Shown: piece by piece, positions 6,025 through 8,912 of the stretch
Layout of the letters: every line of letters starts with the position of its first letter
Position numbering within the stretch: position 1 is the first letter of the stretch
NCBI GenBank assembly: GCA_028706585.1
Contig: JAQTVX010000019.1
Span: 1 to 8,912, forward strand
Length of the DNA: 8,912 nt
Reading direction: 5' to 3'
Source: Candidatus Krumholzibacteriia bacterium
GTDB lineage: Bacteria > Krumholzibacteriota > Krumholzibacteriia > Krumholzibacteriales > Krumholzibacteriaceae
Position numbers and translations under genes: made by a program
Notes under the pieces: generated by a model
Database searches by the model: none
Told to the model about the DNA's origin: nothing
What the model saw: the letters and a program-made list of their open reading frames with translations, nothing else

Positions 6025-7315
6025 CGCCATCTCCTCTCTCGACTGGCATCAGCACCGTGACCGACGCCCCCCGGCCGGGGGCGGAGACGATCTCTATGGA
6101 GGCGCGCTGCCCGTAGGCGACCCGCAGCCTCTCCCTAACGTTCCGCAGGCCTATTCCCTCGCTGCGCGTTTCATTGAAGCCGAGGCCGTCGTCCTTCACC
6201 GTGACGCGCAGCGTGGCACCGTCGCGCCGCGCTTCGAGACGCACCACGCCGCCGCCCAACTTCGGCGATATCCCGTGCCTCACCGCGTTCTCGACTAGCG
6301 GCTGCAGCAGCATCGAAGGCACCGGCACGTCCAGCGCTCTCGGATCGAGCGCTTTCTCCACCTTGAGCTTGTCCGGGCCGAAGCGCGCGACCTCGAGGCT
6401 CAGATAATCCTCTATGAAATCGATCTCGCGGCTTAGCGGCACGAAGTCCTCGCCGCCGCGCAGGAGCCTCCGCAGAATGCTCGACAGCTTGACCAGTATC
6501 CATCGCGCCTTCTCGGGCTCGCTCCAGATGAGGGAGGTCGCCGCGTTCAGGACATTGAAGAGAAAGTGCGGGTTGATCTGGCTGCGGAGCGCGTCGAAGC
6601 GCGCCTGCACGGCCGCCGAGCGCTGCTCCTCGAGCAGCGCCTCCACGCGCGTGTTGTTCCATACCTTGAGCGGAATCCCGACGCACACCAGCGTCGTGAG
6701 CCACACGCAAAGGGTGACCCAGAAATGATCCGGATGGAAGATGAATATAGCCGTCGGAAAGCGGTTGCCGACGAGCGTCCGCAGCACCTCCAACGCGACG
6801 AGCGCGAACGTGATCGCCGCGCGCGAATCGACGCGCCGTTCCGCGCGAAAGACGCGCCACGAGCGGACGAAATTGTTGATGAAAAACGGCGAGAAACTCC
6901 AGAACTCATCGCGGTCGACGGTCCTCGCCCTGATGAGCCCGCCCGCGAAGCCGCATAGCATCGTGAAGGGCAGCGCCCCCCATTCGCCGCGAAGCAGGCC
7001 CGGCAGGCTCACGAAGAATCCCAGGGCCGAGCCCGGCACCATGCCGCCGAGAAGGCCGACGAGAAACGTGCCGGAGAGCGACAGGTCCATTCCCTCGTAG
7101 CCGACGAGCACTCGCACCGCCGTGCCGGCCGCAAGAAACAGCCCGAAAAGCAGAGCCAGCTGCCAGTTTTGCCTGGTGTTGCGCTTGTCGAGAAAGATGA
7201 GGCGCTTGAAGAAGCTCCACGTGATGAGGGCCCCCCCCACCGCCGCCATGATGCTCATCTTGAGGACGAGGACGAAGAGTATGAATTGGTCCCCTGACAG
7301 CGTTACCCTGGTCAA
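6017..7315 (-). CDS. LytS-type membrane sensor histidine kinase (5TM-LYT, His_kinase, HATPase_c)
   Basis: This is the inner-membrane sensor partner of the LytTR regulator encoded directly downstream. The first 220 or so residues form a multi-pass 5TM-LYT-like sensor with hydrophobic stretches near 9-33, 51-72, 80-107, 112-130, 166-183 and 197-217. A short helical linker leads to the His_kinase domain with the phosphorylated His250 in SQINPHFLFNVLNAATSL. The ATPase domain follows: N box Asn343 in PLVENAVRHG, G1 box KDDGLGF at 374-380, G2 box GIGLRNVRERL at 387-397. At 432 residues it lacks the GAF domain found in many LytS proteins, so the ligand must be sensed by the membrane part. The only plausible in-frame start before the first membrane helix is TTG at 7315, with GGGGG about 7 bases upstream. 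An in-frame ATG at residue 20 would truncate the first helix. The natural signal is unknown. Confidence 0.93.
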   Translation of the reverse strand: MTRVTLSGDQFILFVLVLKMSIMAAVGGALITWSFFKRLIFLDKRNTRQNWQLALLFGLFLAAGTAVRVLVGYEGMDLSLSGTFLVGLLGGMVPGSALGFFVSLPGLLRGEWGALPFTMLCGFAGGLIRARTVDRDEFWSFSPFFINNFVRSWRVFRAERRVDSRAAITFALVALEVLRTLVGNRFPTAIFIFHPDHFWVTLCVWLTTLVCVGIPLKVWNNTRVEALLEEQRSAAVQARFDALRSQINPHFLFNVLNAATSLIWSEPEKARWILVKLSSILRRLLRGGEDFVPLSREIDFIEDYLSLEVARFGPDKLKVEKALDPRALDVPVPSMLLQPLVENAVRHGISPKLGGGVVRLEARRDGATLRVTVKDDGLGFNETRSEGIGLRNVRERLRVAYGQRASIEIVSAPGRGASVTVLMPVERGDGDV

Positions 7316-7348
7316 GGCCGTGCCCCCGCTAGAGCCGGAAATTAAGAA

Positions 7349-7385
7349 GGCATACTCCTTATCCTTGCGGAGTCCGGAGTATGCC
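7349..7385 (-). promoter_or_regulatory. Perfect 10-bp inverted repeat in the kinase leader; possible attenuator, terminator or operator
   Basis: GGCATACTCC (7349-7358) and GGAGTATGCC (7376-7385) are perfectly complementary across a 17-base spacer. In the minus-strand transcript the hairpin lies between the candidate promoter (7413-7441) and the TTG start at 7315, and is followed by TTCTTAATTT. That is a weak U-rich tract, so it could be an attenuator or a leaky terminator for the upstream NAT/DUF4416 unit. The downstream arm also contains AAGGAG-T-ATG, a good ribosome site on a three-codon frame (Met-Pro-Ser-stop), which the stem would partly hide. A protein-binding site is the alternative. 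Confidence 0.55.
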
Positions 7386-7412
7386 CGCTGAGAGAGTTAG
7401 ATTCTCCATTAA

Positions 7413-7441
7413 TTTGTATCATAATCGCTGCGCCGCGTCAA
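7413..7441 (-). promoter_or_regulatory. Candidate sigma70-type promoter of the two-component operon
   Basis: Read on the minus strand, TTGACG (7441-7436, 5 of 6 consensus bases) and TACAAA (7418-7413, 4 of 6) have the ideal 17-base spacing. It lies 24 bases past the DUF4416 stop codon and points toward the kinase gene. Transcription would start near 7406, giving a leader of about 90 bases that includes the hairpin at 7349-7385. This is the best promoter match in the window. Confidence 0.55.
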
Positions 7442-7465
7442 TAGATATATATGCTGCGAAACTCA

Positions 7466-8014
7466 TCAAATTTTTTCCCTGCGCGCCTTCTTGTAGAGCG
7501 AGCGGATCGCGCGAAACTCGTCCCGGTAGGTCATCGCCTTGAAATCGGGAAAGGTCCATTGGAGCGGCGCGAATTCTCCATCGAAATAAAGGAGGACCGG
7601 ATCCGCATAGACGCCGCTTCCGAGATAGATTTTCTGGGGACCTTCCTTGAACGACGCGAGCACTATCTTGTAATAGTCCATGTAGCCGGGATCGACGTTC
7701 ACGCGTCTTGCGCCCGCCTCGGACAGATCCTCCTCGATCGCCGCCGTGTCGAGCTTCGTCTGAACGAGCTCCGTCGGCGCGCGCAGAGGCTCGAACGATA
7801 TTATGGCGCGGCTGAGGCCCGCACCCATCTCGTCCTCATAGTAGTCGGTCCCATCGAACGGATGGACCGGTCCGCGATAATCGATTCTCCCGAACCGCTC
7901 CTCGAGCCCCGGGAGAAGACATCTCTCGACGTCGAAACTGCAGCTCGCGAGGATCGCGGCGATGAACTTCACCGGGGCGCCCTCACCGGGCTTTCCAGCC
8001 TTCGGATGAGCCAA
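7466..8014 (-). CDS. DUF4416 family protein
   Basis: A soluble 182-residue protein with no signal peptide or membrane segment, matching the uncharacterised DUF4416 family in length and motifs. Family-like features are PVKFIAAILAS at 14-24, FGRIDY at 41-46, PFDGTDYYEDEMG at 52-64, ARRVNVDPGYM at 102-112, KIYLGSGVYAD at 128-138 and WTFPDF at 153-158. Its conserved Asp/Glu/Tyr-rich blocks could form an active or binding site, but no reaction is known to me. The start is TTG at 8014, with GGAGG about 11 bases upstream. A GTG at residue 15, just before KFIAAI, is the alternative but would cut into the usual N-terminus. The gene ends in two adjacent TGA codons. It follows the NAT-like gene after 6 bp, so the two are almost certainly cotranscribed and may act on a related substrate. 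Confidence 0.9.
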   Translation of the reverse strand: MAHPKAGKPGEGAPVKFIAAILASCSFDVERCLLPGLEERFGRIDYRGPVHPFDGTDYYEDEMGAGLSRAIISFEPLRAPTELVQTKLDTAAIEEDLSEAGARRVNVDPGYMDYYKIVLASFKEGPQKIYLGSGVYADPVLLYFDGEFAPLQWTFPDFKAMTYRDEFRAIRSLYKKARREKI

Positions 8015-8020
8015 TGGCGA

Positions 8021-8878
8021 TCAATCCTCCTCGCCCGCCGCGGAATCCCCGATCCGCCAGGAGCGCCGCAGCCTCTCGAGGTGCTCGCGCGCCTGGGCCG
8101 TAATCTCGCCCGGGATGCCGAACTCCTCCTCTATGCGCGACTCGAAGCCGTTCCGGATGTTCTCGTTCACCTTGCCGTGCATGCCATTCATACGGAGGTG
8201 ATGATTCTTGATGTATAGGTGCCCGTTCGGCGTCAGCCTCGTGAGCAGCAGCGAGTTCATCATCGGGAGAGCGAATGAGTTCCGCCAGTGGCTCATGAAC
8301 TCCGAATGCGAAACCGGCGTCGTCCTCGCGGTGTAGCGCCACTTCCTGGTTTCGCCCTCGACCGTGAAAAGATCGTAGCGCTCACCCTGCCGCGGCCTCA
8401 GCTCGATGATGCCGAATATCGTCTTTATCCGCACCGGCGCGCCGGAAAGCTCGACCGGCTCGCCGACGAGGTAGCCGGGATCGACGAGATAGCGGCGCTC
8501 GTTCATAGCGACGACGAGCGCGCAGTGGACGTTGGCTCGCTTCATGTCGGCCATGACCGGGTGGCACGCGAAGCCGGCGCTCGAGAGGATCGATCCGAGA
8601 CAGTACGTCAGCGAAAAACAGGTCCCGCCCGTGTGATGCTCGATGTAGCCGCTCACCACCTCCACGGGGCCGCGCAGACGTTCCTCGGGGGAGACGGCCG
8701 TGAACTTCTTGATAATCTTCGTGAGGTTCTCGTATGGCAGGCTGGAATAGCATGTCACCATGCGCCGAAGCACGTCGAGATCCCCGTTCGCCGGGGGCAG
8801 CGCGAAATGCCCCAGGAAGATCTCCCTGGCCCGGTGTCCGCCCGAAGCCAAGCCGTTATTCCAAGCGTCGAATTCCAT
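8021..8878 (-). CDS. Arylamine N-acetyltransferase-like protein (NAT family)
   Basis: This is a cytoplasmic cysteine acyltransferase-like protein. NAT enzymes move an acetyl group from acetyl-CoA to arylamines or hydrazines, and relatives act in amide synthesis. Numbered from a TTG at 8884 (287 residues), the catalytic triad is visible: Cys89 in HTGGTCFSLTY, His120 in ANVHCALVV and Asp135 in YLVDPGYL. SLPYENLTKI (48-57) is the typical substrate-side N-terminal motif, and NGHLYIKNHHLRM near the C-terminus also fits the family. The His-to-Asp spacing of 15 is normal, while Cys-to-His (31) is about seven shorter than in the classical Salmonella enzyme, implying a shortened loop. I chose the ATG at 8878 over the TTG two codons upstream. 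Neither has a clear ribosome site, so translation may be coupled to a gene beyond the right edge. The true acceptor is unknown, and a divergent NAT-fold acyltransferase is the main alternative. Confidence 0.85.
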   Translation of the reverse strand: MEFDAWNNGLASGGHRAREIFLGHFALPPANGDLDVLRRMVTCYSSLPYENLTKIIKKFTAVSPEERLRGPVEVVSGYIEHHTGGTCFSLTYCLGSILSSAGFACHPVMADMKRANVHCALVVAMNERRYLVDPGYLVGEPVELSGAPVRIKTIFGIIELRPRQGERYDLFTVEGETRKWRYTARTTPVSHSEFMSHWRNSFALPMMNSLLLTRLTPNGHLYIKNHHLRMNGMHGKVNENIRNGFESRIEEEFGIPGEITAQAREHLERLRRSWRIGDSAAGEED

Positions 8879-8912
8879 AGCCAATCAACTAAGCTACGTC
8901 ATTGAGCGAGCA

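Noticed and set aside
7359..7409. The 16-residue leader frame as a definite gene
   Set aside because: Its ATG lies about where transcription should start, with no ribosome site, so I mention it only as part of the leader observation.
7464..7480. The T-run near the DUF4416 stop as a terminator
   Set aside because: The Ts are on the plus strand, where no gene ends, and there is no stem before them. On the coding strand they are As.
8879..8912. A further gene at the right edge
   Set aside because: Only about 34 bases remain, with no readable domain. An upstream minus-strand gene may end near here but cannot be shown.

Overview
The window (8,912 bases, visibly GC-rich) carries six protein-coding genes and reads as chromosome from an uncultured, probably anaerobic bacterium. 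The best lineage clue is the secreted protein at 2840-5242. It ends in a FlgD-like/type-IX-style C-terminal domain with the YPNPFNP motif, which is common in the FCB superphylum and neighbouring candidate phyla such as Eisenbacteria and Krumholzibacteriota. The anaerobe inference comes from the large Fe-S activase at 1-2572. I cannot place the organism more precisely from sequence alone.

Layout. (1) 1-2572, minus: the first 857 residues of a giant acyl-CoA dehydratase/reductase activase-type protein. It has two tandem BadF/BadG/BcrA/BcrD ATPase domains, a four-cysteine linker and the start of a DUF2229 domain, and it runs off the left edge. (2) 2573-2839: a divergent intergenic region with a candidate promoter in each direction and a small palindrome. 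(3) 2840-5242, plus: an 800-residue exported protein with eight tandem repeats of about 54 residues (probably a beta-propeller), two fibronectin-III-like modules and a C-terminal sorting/FlgD-like domain. (4) 5257-7315, minus: a LytS/LytTR-type two-component system, kinase first, with the two genes overlapping. (5) 7316-7465: the kinase leader, with a good sigma70-like promoter and a perfect 10-bp inverted repeat. (6) 7466-8878, minus: an arylamine N-acetyltransferase-like gene followed 6 bp later by a DUF4416 gene.

How they may relate. The kinase and response regulator form one unit. The NAT-like and DUF4416 genes form another, which could read through into the kinase genes because no clear terminator separates them. 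The exported repeat protein is convergent with the two-component operon, with 14 bp between stop codons, and divergent from the activase. Nothing in the sequence ties the activase functionally to the other genes. None of the genes looks broken. I found no tRNA, rRNA, CRISPR array, insertion sequence or integrase.

No plainly new system is proven here. The items most worth a second look are the dual activase with its extra cysteine cluster, the eight-repeat secreted protein with exactly one cysteine in every repeat, the NAT/DUF4416 pair, and the structured leader of the kinase operon.
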